A model generated the notes under the pieces. It saw only the letters and a program-made list of their open reading frames with translations, had not been told where the DNA came from and did no database searches. A stretch of 48,287 nt of DNA from Algoriphagus sp. AGSA1 (GTDB lineage: Bacteria > Bacteroidota > Bacteroidia > Cytophagales > Cyclobacteriaceae): the NCBI RefSeq assembly GCF_021390545.1, contig NZ_JAJUWR010000037.1:1-48287 (forward strand), in the 5' to 3' direction. This document shows positions 15,913 through 24,809 of the stretch, in pieces (within the stretch, counting starts at the first letter, position 1; each line of letters begins with the position of its first letter). The position numbers and the translations under genes were made by a program.

Positions 15913-18609
15913 TTACTTATAAAGCCCATTAAACAACATCTTGAATGTCCCATGCGACTGTGCCCTAAAGGTGATCTCTGGCCCAAAAGCATAGAACTTT
16001 CCTTTTCCCATCTGAGCTTCGAATGCAGTCACACCGTTCTTCAGATAAGACTGCCCCCATGCCCAGCCACTTCTCAAGGGCGCTTCATCGCCAAACCAGG
16101 CAATTGGCCTGATTCCCTTATTCACAGCTGAGGGCGACAGCCGGAATACCGGGCTTCGGTTGAACATGATGTATGCATTTTCGCCCATCCCATAATTGAT
16201 CGGAACTGAATTATCCACCTGCATCTCCAACACAGAGCCAGGAACATAGTACTTCTCGCCGCTGAGCGATTTGGCTTTTCCCTCTGAATCAATCTCCGTC
16301 AAGGCATCTTCTACCGGAAGGTCAAAATGATAAGCGAGTTCAGTAGCCGATCCTACGGTGATGATCCGCCCCCCGTTTTCGACGAATTGTTTCAACTGAG
16401 GCACAGACTTATCCGCTGAGAAATCTCCTAGCATATGGTGATACTTTTCATCAATTTCCTCTGGCTTTGGCTGTGCCCTGGAGTATCCTCTGGAGCCCAT
16501 GCCTGGGATACCGGAGCTTATGAACAGCAATGCATCAAATTTATCATTCAGACCTCCTGCATTAATTTCTTCAGGAAAGACCAGCTGGTATTCAAAGTGG
16601 AATTGCTCCATCATCCAGCGAACCCAACCAGAGGGCATAGATCCTCCATAATAATCATACAGGCCAATTCTGGCAGGCTGAATCTGGACAGCTTCTTTTG
16701 GCATGGATGCCGGTACAGGATAGACCCCGTATTCCTTTGCTGCTTTTTCCAGCTCCTTTTTACCTCCAGAGACATAAAAGGAACCAGCTGGCAATCCATC
16801 CACAGCTGAAGAAGTTCTATAAACTTTCACCTTCGCTTTCAGCAGATCATTTACCGTCATAAAACTGTTATTGTTTCTGGCATCCAACAGATATCCTGAG
16901 CCATTTGCCAAGGTTTTGGTCGGAGGAGATTGCAGTTCTCCATAAGGAATACGCTCAAATGGCCCATCAAACCCTTCGTACATCTTATCCACTTCTACTC
17001 CCATCTGCATGGCCAACGTCCAGCCTGCCGCATCATAAGGTCTGATAGGAGGCCCTCCTGGATACAAGAAATCATTTGGGTGATCCTGAGGCTCGAACAT
17101 GTCCATCACATGTGGACGGAAAGCCTGCACTGTTTTCACAATGAAGGAATTCTTAGGATAGGTTTTTCCATTTATGGTAAACGCTTCTACGGCTTTTTCC
17201 ACCAAGATGCCAGATTTGATCAAGGCATTCATAAATTTCACCGCTGAAGGAAAGTCGGGCTGATCAGCAGAAAGTATATAGCCACGGGGATCTCTATTTG
17301 CAGGATCAGTATAAACAGAATCGTAAAACTGCTCAGGAATTCTCGATCGGGAGGCGCTTTCTTCTGCTTTGCTTTTCTGCGACTCCGCAAACTCATCCTG
17401 AACCGCCTGTGCAAATCTTGGGTACATAGTCCAGTTGTCCCTGCTACCCTTTTCTATGGACTTTCGCCCCATCAAGTAAATATTCAAAAGCAACTCATCC
17501 CCGTGCCGCACGGCATGGTTTAGAATCGCATAATTCAAAGAGACCGAATAGTCGATGGACCGTCTGAAATGCCAATCCTGTGGCGTTACCGGGTACGGTG
17601 TACCATTATTCGGTATAAGGCGCTCGGGCACCAACGGCACCTTGGATGGGGTGGGATTACCGATGATCTCTGTGAGAATACCGATGATATTATGATAGTA
17701 AGGAGTAGTCCTAAGACCACCGTTCCACCAAGTGGAAAATACCGAACCATCCAGTCTCGTATATCCAGGGCGGTCCTCCTGATGCATTCTGTTGATCATG
17801 GCGGCTCCCACTGCATCCAGACTAGTGATGATAAGAGGATCAAAAACATGGTTGAACGGATCCCGGTAAGGTGGGCCAGCCACTACCGCACCTGCGGGGG
17901 CAGACTGATGGTGGTTATAGATAATCTGCGGAATCCACTCCACGTATTGCTGGAGGGACATATTTGCGGCCTCGCTCATATTATTCATGTAGAAATCACG
18001 GTTATTGTCATGCCCTACATATTTCTGATAAAGGATTGGGATATTCTGATCCCTATCTTCCGGATTCTCCTTCCGCATATACCAATCGGACATGATTTCC
18101 ATTCCGTCAGGATTTGCATGAACTAAGAGAATTATTACATTTTCAAGGATCCTCAATGTTTCCTCATCATCCCTTGATGCCAACTGGTAAAGGGTTTCCG
18201 TCAGCTGCTGCGTGGCGACCACTTCGTTGGCATGTAATCCACCATCGATCCAAACGACCGGCTTTCCCTCTATAGAAAGTTTCTCCGCCTCTTCTCTGGA
18301 GATCTCCGCACGGGCCATCAGTTGTGATATTTCCTTGTACCGACCCAGCTTTGCAAAATTGTCAGGCGCAGTCACAATCATCATGGGCTGGGACCTACCG
18401 TACTCAGTTTTCCCTATTTCCACCAGCCGCACACGGTCACTGGCATCAGCCACTTTCTTGAAATAAGCTTCTGTCTGGGAGAAATTGGCGAGCATATAGT
18501 CTTCGCCTATATCAAAGCCAAAGTGCGATCTTGGAGTAGGCACATGCTGTGCGAATACTCCAACCGTAAAAGTTATCAGCAGTACAATCAGTGTAAATCT
18601 TAATCTCAT
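15913..18609 (-). CDS. Secreted M14-family zinc carboxypeptidase, large form
   Basis: An 898-residue secreted metallopeptidase with a clear signal peptide (LIVLLITFTVGVFAQ). The M14 domain occupies about residues 30-370: zinc ligands in WIDGGLHANEVVATQQ (HxxE, about 117-122), the downstream LLVHANPDGMEIM and NNRDFYMNN, and the catalytic Glu in IGILTEIIGNP. The family normally has about 300 residues of catalytic domain. The extra C-terminal 500 residues include IGLYDYYGGSMPSGWVRWMMEQ and FDALLFISSGIPG, which look like a class I glutamine-amidotransferase-type fold, a combination common in Bacteroidota M14 proteins. It probably trims peptides outside the cytoplasmic membrane. It is monocistronic, with its own terminator and a 357-base upstream gap shared with prs. 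Confidence 0.88.
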   Translation of the reverse strand: MRLRFTLIVLLITFTVGVFAQHVPTPRSHFGFDIGEDYMLANFSQTEAYFKKVADASDRVRLVEIGKTEYGRSQPMMIVTAPDNFAKLGRYKEISQLMARAEISREEAEKLSIEGKPVVWIDGGLHANEVVATQQLTETLYQLASRDDEETLRILENVIILLVHANPDGMEIMSDWYMRKENPEDRDQNIPILYQKYVGHDNNRDFYMNNMSEAANMSLQQYVEWIPQIIYNHHQSAPAGAVVAGPPYRDPFNHVFDPLIITSLDAVGAAMINRMHQEDRPGYTRLDGSVFSTWWNGGLRTTPYYHNIIGILTEIIGNPTPSKVPLVPERLIPNNGTPYPVTPQDWHFRRSIDYSVSLNYAILNHAVRHGDELLLNIYLMGRKSIEKGSRDNWTMYPRFAQAVQDEFAESQKSKAEESASRSRIPEQFYDSVYTDPANRDPRGYILSADQPDFPSAVKFMNALIKSGILVEKAVEAFTINGKTYPKNSFIVKTVQAFRPHVMDMFEPQDHPNDFLYPGGPPIRPYDAAGWTLAMQMGVEVDKMYEGFDGPFERIPYGELQSPPTKTLANGSGYLLDARNNNSFMTVNDLLKAKVKVYRTSSAVDGLPAGSFYVSGGKKELEKAAKEYGVYPVPASMPKEAVQIQPARIGLYDYYGGSMPSGWVRWMMEQFHFEYQLVFPEEINAGGLNDKFDALLFISSGIPGMGSRGYSRAQPKPEEIDEKYHHMLGDFSADKSVPQLKQFVENGGRIITVGSATELAYHFDLPVEDALTEIDSEGKAKSLSGEKYYVPGSVLEMQVDNSVPINYGMGENAYIMFNRSPVFRLSPSAVNKGIRPIAWFGDEAPLRSGWAWGQSYLKNGVTAFEAQMGKGKFYAFGPEITFRAQSHGTFKMLFNGLYK

Positions 18610-18966
18610 AAGCTTTGGGGTTCATTTTTTAAAAGCCTAAAATAGTATGAAAACAGAGCCCATCCCTGAAAGAATATCTCTTTTCTCTATATTTTACAGG
18701 ACTGGAGAAATACGTAAATAAGTTATTCCTTACCGATAAAAGGACTTGTCTATTTATTAGGGGATTAGCAGGCAAAATAAAGTACTGGACATGCCTAACA
18801 TTAAAACAATGGGATCTTTTTCAATTGTATTTGAAAATTGTTTTGATAACGGCAAGAACCCAAAATAATCTACTGAATCAACCAACGGCAGTTAGCCTTC
18901 CAATCAAAAATCATTACTTTTGCTCATAAATCCATTCCCCATCTTTCCCGAAAAAAACAACTAACC
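18610..18966. other. Divergent intergenic region, M14 peptidase / prs
   Basis: A 357-base AT-rich spacer between divergent genes, so it should contain both promoters. Only the prs-side -7 candidate is identified. No ORF, hairpin or RNA was recognised. Confidence 0.5.
18915..18922 (+). promoter_or_regulatory. Candidate -7 box of prs
   Basis: TACTTTTG is an exact match to the Bacteroidota TAnnTTTG -7 box, 45 bases before the prs ATG. No good -33 TTG is seen at the expected spacing. Confidence 0.4.
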
Positions 18967-19893
18967 ATGTCCGAGGTTAAAATCTTTTCAGGCACCAACA
19001 GCCAATCTCTCGCAGAAAAAATAGCAAAAAACTACGGTAAAAAACTAGGCGATCTCACCCTGTCAAAATTCAGTGACGGTGAGTTATCCCCGAGTTTCAA
19101 TGAATCTATACGGGGATGCACAGTCTTTTTAGTGCAAAGCACCACCCCTCCGAGTGACAACCTTCTGGAACTTTGCCTGATGATAGATGCCGCCAAGAGA
19201 GCCAGTGCTTATAAAGTTTGTGCCGTTATACCTTACTTCGGATATGCCAGACAGGACAGGAAAGACAGACCCAGAGTATCCATTGCCGCAAAGGCTATCG
19301 CAAATATGATCACCTCGGCAGGTGCTGACCGCATCATGACCTGTGACCTACACGCCGGACAAATCCAAGGTTTTTTCGACATACCTTTGGATCATTTGAA
19401 TGGATCAGCTATTTTTGTGCCCTATTTGAATTCGCTGAGACTTCCTGATATGATTTTCGCATCACCGGATGTGGGGGGAGTAGCAAGAGCCAGGGCTTAT
19501 GCCAAGCATTTTGAAGTAGAAATGGTGGTCTGTGACAAGCACAGAAAAAGAGCCAATGAGATTGCTTCTATGCAAGTGATCGGGGATGTGGAAGGAAAAG
19601 ACGTGATTCTTGTTGACGACTTGGTTGATACAGCAGGTACGCTTTGCAAAGCTGCCGAGATGGTCATGGAGAAAGGAGCCAGTTCCGTAAGAGCGATCGC
19701 TACACATGGTGTACTCTCTGGAAAAGCCTACGAAAACATAGAAAATTCCGCTTTGGAAGAACTGGTGATCACAGACACCATCACCCCGAAACAGCAATCC
19801 TCAAAAATCAAGGTATTGACGGTCGCTGACCTGTTTGCAAAGGCTATCCATGCCGTAACAGGAAACACTTCTATCAGTTCTTTGTTTATCTAA
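18967..19893 (+). CDS. prs: Ribose-phosphate pyrophosphokinase
   Basis: PRPP synthetase: makes 5-phosphoribosyl diphosphate from ribose 5-phosphate and ATP for purine, pyrimidine, His, Trp and NAD synthesis. The 308-residue length is normal. Visible motifs are the N-terminal SGTNSQSLAEKIAK, LSKFSDGELSPSFNESIRG, the ATP site YFGYARQDRKDRPRVSIAAKAIANM, the metal/active-site DLHAGQIQGFFDIPLDHL, and the PRPP-binding loop VILVDDLVDTAGTLCKA. It is followed after 25 bases by rplY and then pth, a common Bacteroidota and general bacterial grouping. A -7 box candidate lies upstream. Identification is firm. Confidence 0.97.
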   Translation: MSEVKIFSGTNSQSLAEKIAKNYGKKLGDLTLSKFSDGELSPSFNESIRGCTVFLVQSTTPPSDNLLELCLMIDAAKRASAYKVCAVIPYFGYARQDRKDRPRVSIAAKAIANMITSAGADRIMTCDLHAGQIQGFFDIPLDHLNGSAIFVPYLNSLRLPDMIFASPDVGGVARARAYAKHFEVEMVVCDKHRKRANEIASMQVIGDVEGKDVILVDDLVDTAGTLCKAAEMVMEKGASSVRAIATHGVLSGKAYENIENSALEELVITDTITPKQQSSKIKVLTVADLFAKAIHAVTGNTSISSLFI

Positions 19894-19918
19894 GAACCAA
19901 TTTTAATACAAATACACT

Positions 19919-20500
19919 ATGAAAAATCTAGAGATTATAGGGTTTAAAAGAGCAAATCTCGACAGTGCCAGCCTTTCTGAATTGAGAGAATCAGGTAATG
20001 TTCCCTGCGTGGTTTACGGACCTGGTATCAAAGAGCAGATTCACTTCTACTCTCCGATCATCCTTTTCAGAGAGCTGATTTACACTCCTGAAGTTCACAT
20101 GGTTAAGTTGAACATCGAAGGAACTATCATCAATGCAGTATTGAAAGACGCACAGTTTCATCCAGTAAGTGAAACACTTCTACACGCTGACTTTGTAGCT
20201 TACGCAGAAGATAAGCCTATCAAATTTGAGATTCCTGTAAAGGTATCAGGCAGTTCACCTGGACTTGCTAAAGGTGGTAAATTGGAATTGAAAACCAGAG
20301 TATTGAAGGTGAAAGGTCTTGCCAAAGACTTTCCGGACGTAATCCCTGTTGATATTTCTGGCCTAGACCTAGGCAAATCTTTCAAAGTAGAAGACTTAAA
20401 CGTTGAAGGTTTTGAAATCCTTACTAGCCCAAATGTTTCTATCGTGACTATTGGTGTACCAAGAGCACTTAGAGGCAAAAAAGGCGGGGACGAAGAATAG
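19919..20500 (+). CDS. rplY: 50S ribosomal protein L25 (Ctc form)
   Basis: Ribosomal protein bL25, which binds the 5S rRNA region of the 50S subunit. At 193 residues it is the long Ctc/TL5-type form: an N-terminal L25 domain (about 1-90; VPCVVYGPGIKEQIHFYSP, KDAQFHPVSETLLHADFVA) and a C-terminal beta domain (about 95-185; IKFEIPVKVSGSSPGLAKGGKLEL, DVIPVDISGLDLGKSFKVEDL). The lysine-rich tail RGKKGGDEE is typical. It lies between prs and pth on the same strand, and an intrinsic terminator follows 20 bases after the stop. Confidence 0.95.
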   Translation: MKNLEIIGFKRANLDSASLSELRESGNVPCVVYGPGIKEQIHFYSPIILFRELIYTPEVHMVKLNIEGTIINAVLKDAQFHPVSETLLHADFVAYAEDKPIKFEIPVKVSGSSPGLAKGGKLELKTRVLKVKGLAKDFPDVIPVDISGLDLGKSFKVEDLNVEGFEILTSPNVSIVTIGVPRALRGKKGGDEE

Positions 20501-20520
20501 TATCGTTCTCTATTCCATTT

Positions 20521-20550
20521 AAATCCTGCCCGCTTTGGGCAGGATTTTTT
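20521..20550 (+). terminator. Intrinsic terminator after rplY
   Basis: AATCCTGCCC pairs with GGGCAGGATT across a five-base loop and is followed by TTTTATTTTT. It sits between rplY and pth, so pth must be expressed from read-through or its own promoter. Confidence 0.88.
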
Positions 20551-20574
20551 ATTTTTATGCCTTTATAGCATAAT

Positions 20575-21135
20575 ATGAAATATTTAATCATTGGTCTGGG
20601 AAATATTGGCCCAGAATACGAACTGACCAGACATAACATAGGTTTTTTGACCTTGGACAGACTTGCAGACTCCCAAGGATGTATCTGGAAAAGTGACCGA
20701 CTGGCCTTTAAAACTGAATTTAAATACAAAGGCAGGACTATCCATATGATCAAACCCACCACATACATGAATTTAAGTGGTAAGGCCATGAACTACTGGA
20801 TGAAGGAGCTTCAGATAAACAAGGAAAACACACTGGTGGTCGTAGATGATGTCGCTATCCCTTTTGGCAAAGTCCGCATGAAACCCAAGGGCAGTGCCGC
20901 GGGGCATAATGGGCTGAAAAATATAGAAGAACTTACCGGAGGACAAAACTATCCACGCCTGAGAATGGGGATCGGTGATGACTTCCCAAAAGGCAGACAA
21001 GTTGATTTTGTCTTGGGTAACTATACCCAGTCCGAATTTTCCGATTTACCGATTCAAATGGACAAAGCCATCGACATGATCCTGTCATTTTGTACCATAG
21101 GAATAGAGCGTACCATGAATCAATTCAACGATTGA
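20575..21135 (+). CDS. pth: Peptidyl-tRNA hydrolase
   Basis: Cleaves peptidyl-tRNAs dropped by ribosomes so that the tRNAs can be recycled. The 186 residues match the family length. Motifs: LIIGLGNIGPEYELTRHNIGF with the catalytic His, IKPTTYMNLSGKAM, the catalytic-region VVVDDVAIPFGKVRMKPKGSAAGHNGLKNI, and YPRLRMGIGDDFPKGRQVDFVLGNY. It sits 25 bases behind the rplY terminator hairpin. The order prs-rplY-pth is widely conserved, which supports the annotation of all three. Confidence 0.97.
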   Translation: MKYLIIGLGNIGPEYELTRHNIGFLTLDRLADSQGCIWKSDRLAFKTEFKYKGRTIHMIKPTTYMNLSGKAMNYWMKELQINKENTLVVVDDVAIPFGKVRMKPKGSAAGHNGLKNIEELTGGQNYPRLRMGIGDDFPKGRQVDFVLGNYTQSEFSDLPIQMDKAIDMILSFCTIGIERTMNQFND

Positions 21136-21145
21136 TACGATAACA

Positions 21146-21177
21146 TTTGGAATTCCCAATATCCCGTTATTTATTTG
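21146..21177 (+). promoter_or_regulatory. Candidate promoter of the SAM riboswitch/metZ transcript
   Basis: TTTG at 21146-21149 (-33) and TTTATTTG at 21170-21177 (one mismatch to TAnnTTTG) are separated by 20 bases. They end 15 bases before the riboswitch P1 stem, which is the right geometry for a riboswitch leader. Confidence 0.45.
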
Positions 21178-21192
21178 CATCACTTCAGGCGA

Positions 21193-21299
21193 CTGATTTA
21201 TAAAGAAGAGGCGAGAGATTAGGCTCAATGACCCTCTGGCAACCATCCCGCAACGGAGAACGGTGCCAAATCCTACCCCATGCGGGAACTATAGATTGG
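21193..21299 (+). ncRNA. SAM riboswitch (SAM-I/S-box type)
   Basis: The leader of metZ shows the S-box pattern: an AAGAGGCGAGAG internal-loop segment, GGCTCAATGACCCTCTGGCAACC, then CGGTGCCAAATCCTACC. A nine-pair P1 stem is formed by 21193-21201 with 21291-21299 (including G-U pairs), and TGCGGG at 21281-21286 can pair with CCCGCA at 21247-21252. S-adenosylmethionine binding would reduce expression of methionine synthesis. No terminator hairpin with a T tract is visible between 21300 and the ATG at 21401, so control is more likely at translation initiation or by a distant structure. The match rests on recalled consensus. Confidence 0.85.
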
Positions 21300-21400
21300 C
21301 TTACTTCACAAATAATCCCTTTTAGTTCGTTTACCGCCTCTGGGTTTGATTTTCTCAAATCTGCCTGATTAGTATTGCCTTATACCTAACTGATCAATAA

Positions 21401-22573
21401 ATGAGTAAGCACTTCGAAACGAATTCAGTACGGATCTCCCCATCCAAGTCCAGTCAGCGAGAACACTCCGCACCGATTTATTTAACATCCAGCTTCACGT
21501 TTGATTCTGCTGAAGAGGCCAGGGCCACCTTTGCCGACGAGATAGAGGGAAATATCTATTCCCGATATGCCAATCCCAACTCCAGTGACCTGATCGAGAA
21601 AGTCTGTGCTGCCGAAGGAACTGAGGACGGATTCGCGACAGCTTCTGGCATGGCGGCCATGTTTGGCAGCATTGCCGCCTTGCTTCAACAGGGAGACCAT
21701 GTGCTTGCGGCGCGGTCACTTTTCGGATCCACTCATCAGCTTCTGACTCGGGTATTTCCTAAATGGGGAATCAGTTCGACTTACGGGGATATTTCAGACT
21801 ACCTCAATTGGGACAAACTAGTGCAACCCCACACCAAAATGTTGTTCATAGAAACCCCTTCCAATCCTGGCTTGGAAATCATTGACCTGGAATGGGCAGG
21901 AAAATTCGCTGCAGCCCATAATTTGATTCTTGTTGTGGACAACTGCTTTGCCTCTCCGTACTTACAGCAACCTGCCAAGTGGGGCGCACATATCGTCACA
22001 CACAGTGCTACAAAGTATATCGATGGACAAGGTAGAGTCCTAGGTGGTCTGATCCTGGGAAAAGCTGACTTGATGCAAGAAGTGCAATTTTTCGTTAGAC
22101 ACACGGGACCTGCCATTTCACCATTCAACGCCTGGATACTCGCAAAAAGTATGGAGACTTTAGGCTTAAGAATGGATAGGCATTGCAGCAATGCCTTAAA
22201 AGTGGCAGAGTACTTTGAAGGCAACCCAGAATTGCTAGCTGTCAAATATCCTTTCTTAAAATCCCATCCTCAGTATGAAATCGCCAAAAAGCAAATGAGC
22301 CAGGGCGGGGGAGTAATCACCCTTGATCTGAAAGGTGGAGTCCAGCGTGCCCAACGCTTTATAGATAAGCTTCAGATGATTTCCATCACTGCTAACCTGG
22401 GCGACAGCCGAAGTATTGTCACCCACCCTGCTTCCACTACCCACAGCAAACTTTCTGTGGAGGAAAGGGCTCAGGTAGGTATCTCAGATGGATTAGTAAG
22501 GTTGTCTGTGGGGCTAGAACACTATGAGGACATTATTCAGGATGTGGAAAAAGCAATTGGCTTATCAAAGTAA
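21401..22573 (+). CDS. metZ: O-succinylhomoserine sulphhydrylase
   Basis: PLP enzyme that makes homocysteine from O-succinylhomoserine and sulphide in the direct sulphhydrylation route to methionine. The 390-residue sequence has Cys/Met-metabolism family landmarks: PIYLTSSFTFDSAEEA, the PLP-phosphate region YSRYANPNS, ATASGMAAMFGSIAALL, VVDNCFASPYLQQPAKWGAHIVTHSATKYIDGQGRVLGG with the Schiff-base lysine, and NLGDSRSIVTHPASTTH. The upstream SAM riboswitch supports a methionine-pathway role. Succinyl versus acetyl substrate cannot be proven from sequence alone; MetZ is the usual Bacteroidota assignment. It is monocistronic with a strong terminator. Confidence 0.9.
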   Translation: MSKHFETNSVRISPSKSSQREHSAPIYLTSSFTFDSAEEARATFADEIEGNIYSRYANPNSSDLIEKVCAAEGTEDGFATASGMAAMFGSIAALLQQGDHVLAARSLFGSTHQLLTRVFPKWGISSTYGDISDYLNWDKLVQPHTKMLFIETPSNPGLEIIDLEWAGKFAAAHNLILVVDNCFASPYLQQPAKWGAHIVTHSATKYIDGQGRVLGGLILGKADLMQEVQFFVRHTGPAISPFNAWILAKSMETLGLRMDRHCSNALKVAEYFEGNPELLAVKYPFLKSHPQYEIAKKQMSQGGGVITLDLKGGVQRAQRFIDKLQMISITANLGDSRSIVTHPASTTHSKLSVEERAQVGISDGLVRLSVGLEHYEDIIQDVEKAIGLSK

Positions 22574-22627
22574 AACGGCTGGCGTTGCTGCCCGTCCCTT
22601 TAAAATAGAAGTAGATTGAATATAAAA

Positions 22628-22672
22628 AATGCCCCCAAAAGGAAATTGTCCTTTTGAGGGCATTCATTTTTT
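22628..22672. terminator. Bidirectional terminator, metZ / CBS gene
   Basis: A 16-pair stem with one mismatch (22628-22643 with 22649-22664) and a five-base loop has a T tract on the right and an A tract on the left. It therefore serves both convergent genes. Confidence 0.9.
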
Positions 22673-22683
22673 ATGACTCACTT

Positions 22684-23145
22684 CTACCAGGTGGTTTGCC
22701 GCAAGGTAGGAAATGCCCGGATTATATCACTCAAACTGATCTGACCTAGAAGTCTTCCATCTTTCATCACTGGAAACCTCCTGATTTTATGCTCTAAAAA
22801 CTGTGATGCCGCATCAAAAATCGATAAGTCTGGAGAAAGTGTAAGCACATCTACAGTCATGTGTTCACTCACTTTGGCAGGAAACTTCGGGGTGTTGGTA
22901 TATTTACCTTTGATAATTTCCTTGAGGCAATCAACTTCAGAAATAATCCCTATCAATGCTCCGGACTCATCTATTACCGGTGCACCGGAAATCCTACGCT
23001 TACTAAACACCTCCATCACCTGATCAATGGTGTCATCAGGGTTGAAAGTGATCAAATTAGTGCTCATGCACTCTTTGACTAGAATCTGGGGAATCGGGGC
23101 TCTTTTGGGTTCTGCCATTCTTACCCCTTGAAAACTTTTTACCAT
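22684..23145 (-). CDS. CBS-domain pair protein
   Basis: A 153-residue cytoplasmic protein made of two CBS domains: about 25-80 (KECMSTNLITFNPDDTIDQVMEVFSKRRISGAPVIDESGALIGIISEVDCLKEI) and about 88-145 (SEHMTVDVLTLSPDLSIFDAASQFLEHKIRRFPVMKDGRLLGQISLSDIIRAF). Paired CBS modules bind adenine nucleotides or SAM and regulate other proteins. No effector domain is attached, so the partner is unknown. Being next to metZ could hint at adenosyl-ligand sensing, but the genes converge and are not cotranscribed. An alternative start is the Met at residue 10. Confidence 0.88.
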   Translation of the reverse strand: MVKSFQGVRMAEPKRAPIPQILVKECMSTNLITFNPDDTIDQVMEVFSKRRISGAPVIDESGALIGIISEVDCLKEIIKGKYTNTPKFPAKVSEHMTVDVLTLSPDLSIFDAASQFLEHKIRRFPVMKDGRLLGQISLSDIIRAFPTLRQTTW

Positions 23146-23264
23146 AGGTCAAAAATTAAGGATGAACGAATAAATTACCGATAATAACCCACAATAAAAA
23201 ATTATAATTCAATAAAAAGAAATAACCGATACTATATTTCTAAATAGTAATCTTAGTCAGAATG

Positions 23265-24809
23265 TCAGTCCAACTTGTTTTCTAAGAATAAAATGGGTTT
23301 CCAAGGTTGATTTGCCCCTTTATACAGATCATCAAAGTCAAATGCCCCTACGATCACATCCATATCCCCATCGCCATCCACATCTCCACTTGTCATGGTC
23401 AGCCAGTTTCCATCAATGGATTCCCCTATCACAAAAGGGTCAAACCCTCCTTTTCCGTTTTGACGGAAATAAACCAGGTTTTCCTTCGGCCTTTGTTCAT
23501 TGTCCGGGAAAAATGACAACACAAAAAAATCCAGATCACCGTCTCCGTCAAAATCAGCTATCTCCAGTCCACTTGCCCCGAACACGGGGTAAAACCAGGA
23601 TTCTTCAAACTCATTTTTCCCATTATTACTGTACACATGGATACCATGGTAGTTTTTATGAATGGATGACAAATCGGCATTATCCCCGTTCACTACAATA
23701 AGATCCTTATGACCGTCATTATTTATGTCCACGAACCTAAAGTCACTGGTACCAAATGCGGGATGAAAACGAAGCAAAGCTTTCTCTTTAAATTTCCCTG
23801 CGCCTTCATTTAACCATACATAAACCCCTTCCTGTGCCTGGGTCATCAAACCCATTACATCCAAATCGCCATCTTTATCAAAATCCAAAGCAATAGCCCT
23901 TCTCGCCCCAGGCTGGGCGCTTAAAATCACTTCCTCATAACTATCAGCTTCAGATAAATAAATAGACATTTTGCCAAAGTGGTTTCCAAATTGGGATATG
24001 ACCCGATCCGGCTTTCCATCTCCATTCCAATCTGCCACCGCTAAGTTAACAGGCCTGATTAGATCCGAAAGTATCACTTCACTTTTCCATTCCAGTCCAT
24101 CCTGCCAAAATTGCGTCACCCTACCCACCGTATCATTTGAAGGATCCATCCTGCCCATAGTCAATAAATCAAAGGAACCATTCTTATCCCAACTGATATC
24201 TACCGGGGCTATATCAGCTGGGATAGAATCCAGAATCCGGAACCCATTCTTCGCATCTAATACATAAAGCATTTTCAGCCTGTCTCCTAACCATAGATAG
24301 CCTGTCTCTTCCTGGATATTCAGTAGGGTCGTCAGATTTCCCTTTATTGTGTTGAAAACTGGCTGTGAGACTTTGAATCCCGGTATTCCAATCATCGGCT
24401 CAGCTTTTTCTGCCTGTGGAAGTGGAGAATCAGGCGAATTCTCAATATAGTAAGCTAGGATTTTTCCCCAATCATCTCTTTTTATCAGCTGCACTTTGGA
24501 ATAGACTCCCGGCGGAACACCGGAGTCCTCAGGCAAATCCTGTCCAAAATCTTCAGGTAAGATCAAGCCCATCCGCTTCCGCATATCCGGCAAAACTTTT
24601 TCTGTCCAGGTAGCCCGATCCAAGAGGTCTGGGGCGGGCTTTAGGTGGCAGGCCCCACAGTAAGCATTTGCCAGCTGTTCACCATTCAGGTTTAAATCAG
24701 ATGAGGCCAATTGTTCTAATGTTGGCGGGGGTTGTTTTCGCTCAGAAATAGGGCTGCAGGAATATAAAAAGACCACTCCCAATGAGACAAAAAGTAGTAT
24801 TGACCTCAT
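23265..24809 (-). CDS. c-type haem lipoprotein with FG-GAP/VCBS repeats
   Basis: A 514-residue lipoprotein (Cys18 in FLYSC). Near the N-terminus is a single haem-binding motif CGACH (51-55) in LANAYCGACHLKPAPDLLDRATW, typical of small c-type cytochrome domains. Residues 140-510 form a propeller of FG-GAP/VCBS repeats with repeated D-x-D-x-D-G-x-x-D calcium-type loops (for example DWNGDGKPDRV, DFDKDGDLDVM, DINNDGHKDLI, DFDGDGDLDFF, DVDGDGDMDVI). It would sit on the periplasmic or outer membrane face and combine electron transfer with binding of an extracellular ligand. Its ATG overlaps the cutC stop by one base (TAATG), so the two are cotranscribed. Function unknown. Confidence 0.82.
   Translation of the reverse strand: MRSILLFVSLGVVFLYSCSPISERKQPPPTLEQLASSDLNLNGEQLANAYCGACHLKPAPDLLDRATWTEKVLPDMRKRMGLILPEDFGQDLPEDSGVPPGVYSKVQLIKRDDWGKILAYYIENSPDSPLPQAEKAEPMIGIPGFKVSQPVFNTIKGNLTTLLNIQEETGYLWLGDRLKMLYVLDAKNGFRILDSIPADIAPVDISWDKNGSFDLLTMGRMDPSNDTVGRVTQFWQDGLEWKSEVILSDLIRPVNLAVADWNGDGKPDRVISQFGNHFGKMSIYLSEADSYEEVILSAQPGARRAIALDFDKDGDLDVMGLMTQAQEGVYVWLNEGAGKFKEKALLRFHPAFGTSDFRFVDINNDGHKDLIVVNGDNADLSSIHKNYHGIHVYSNNGKNEFEESWFYPVFGASGLEIADFDGDGDLDFFVLSFFPDNEQRPKENLVYFRQNGKGGFDPFVIGESIDGNWLTMTSGDVDGDGDMDVIVGAFDFDDLYKGANQPWKPILFLENKLD

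Noticed and set aside
17569..18126. 185-codon antisense ORF within the M14 peptidase gene
   Set aside because: The sense frame has complete zinc-peptidase motifs; the antisense frame has none.
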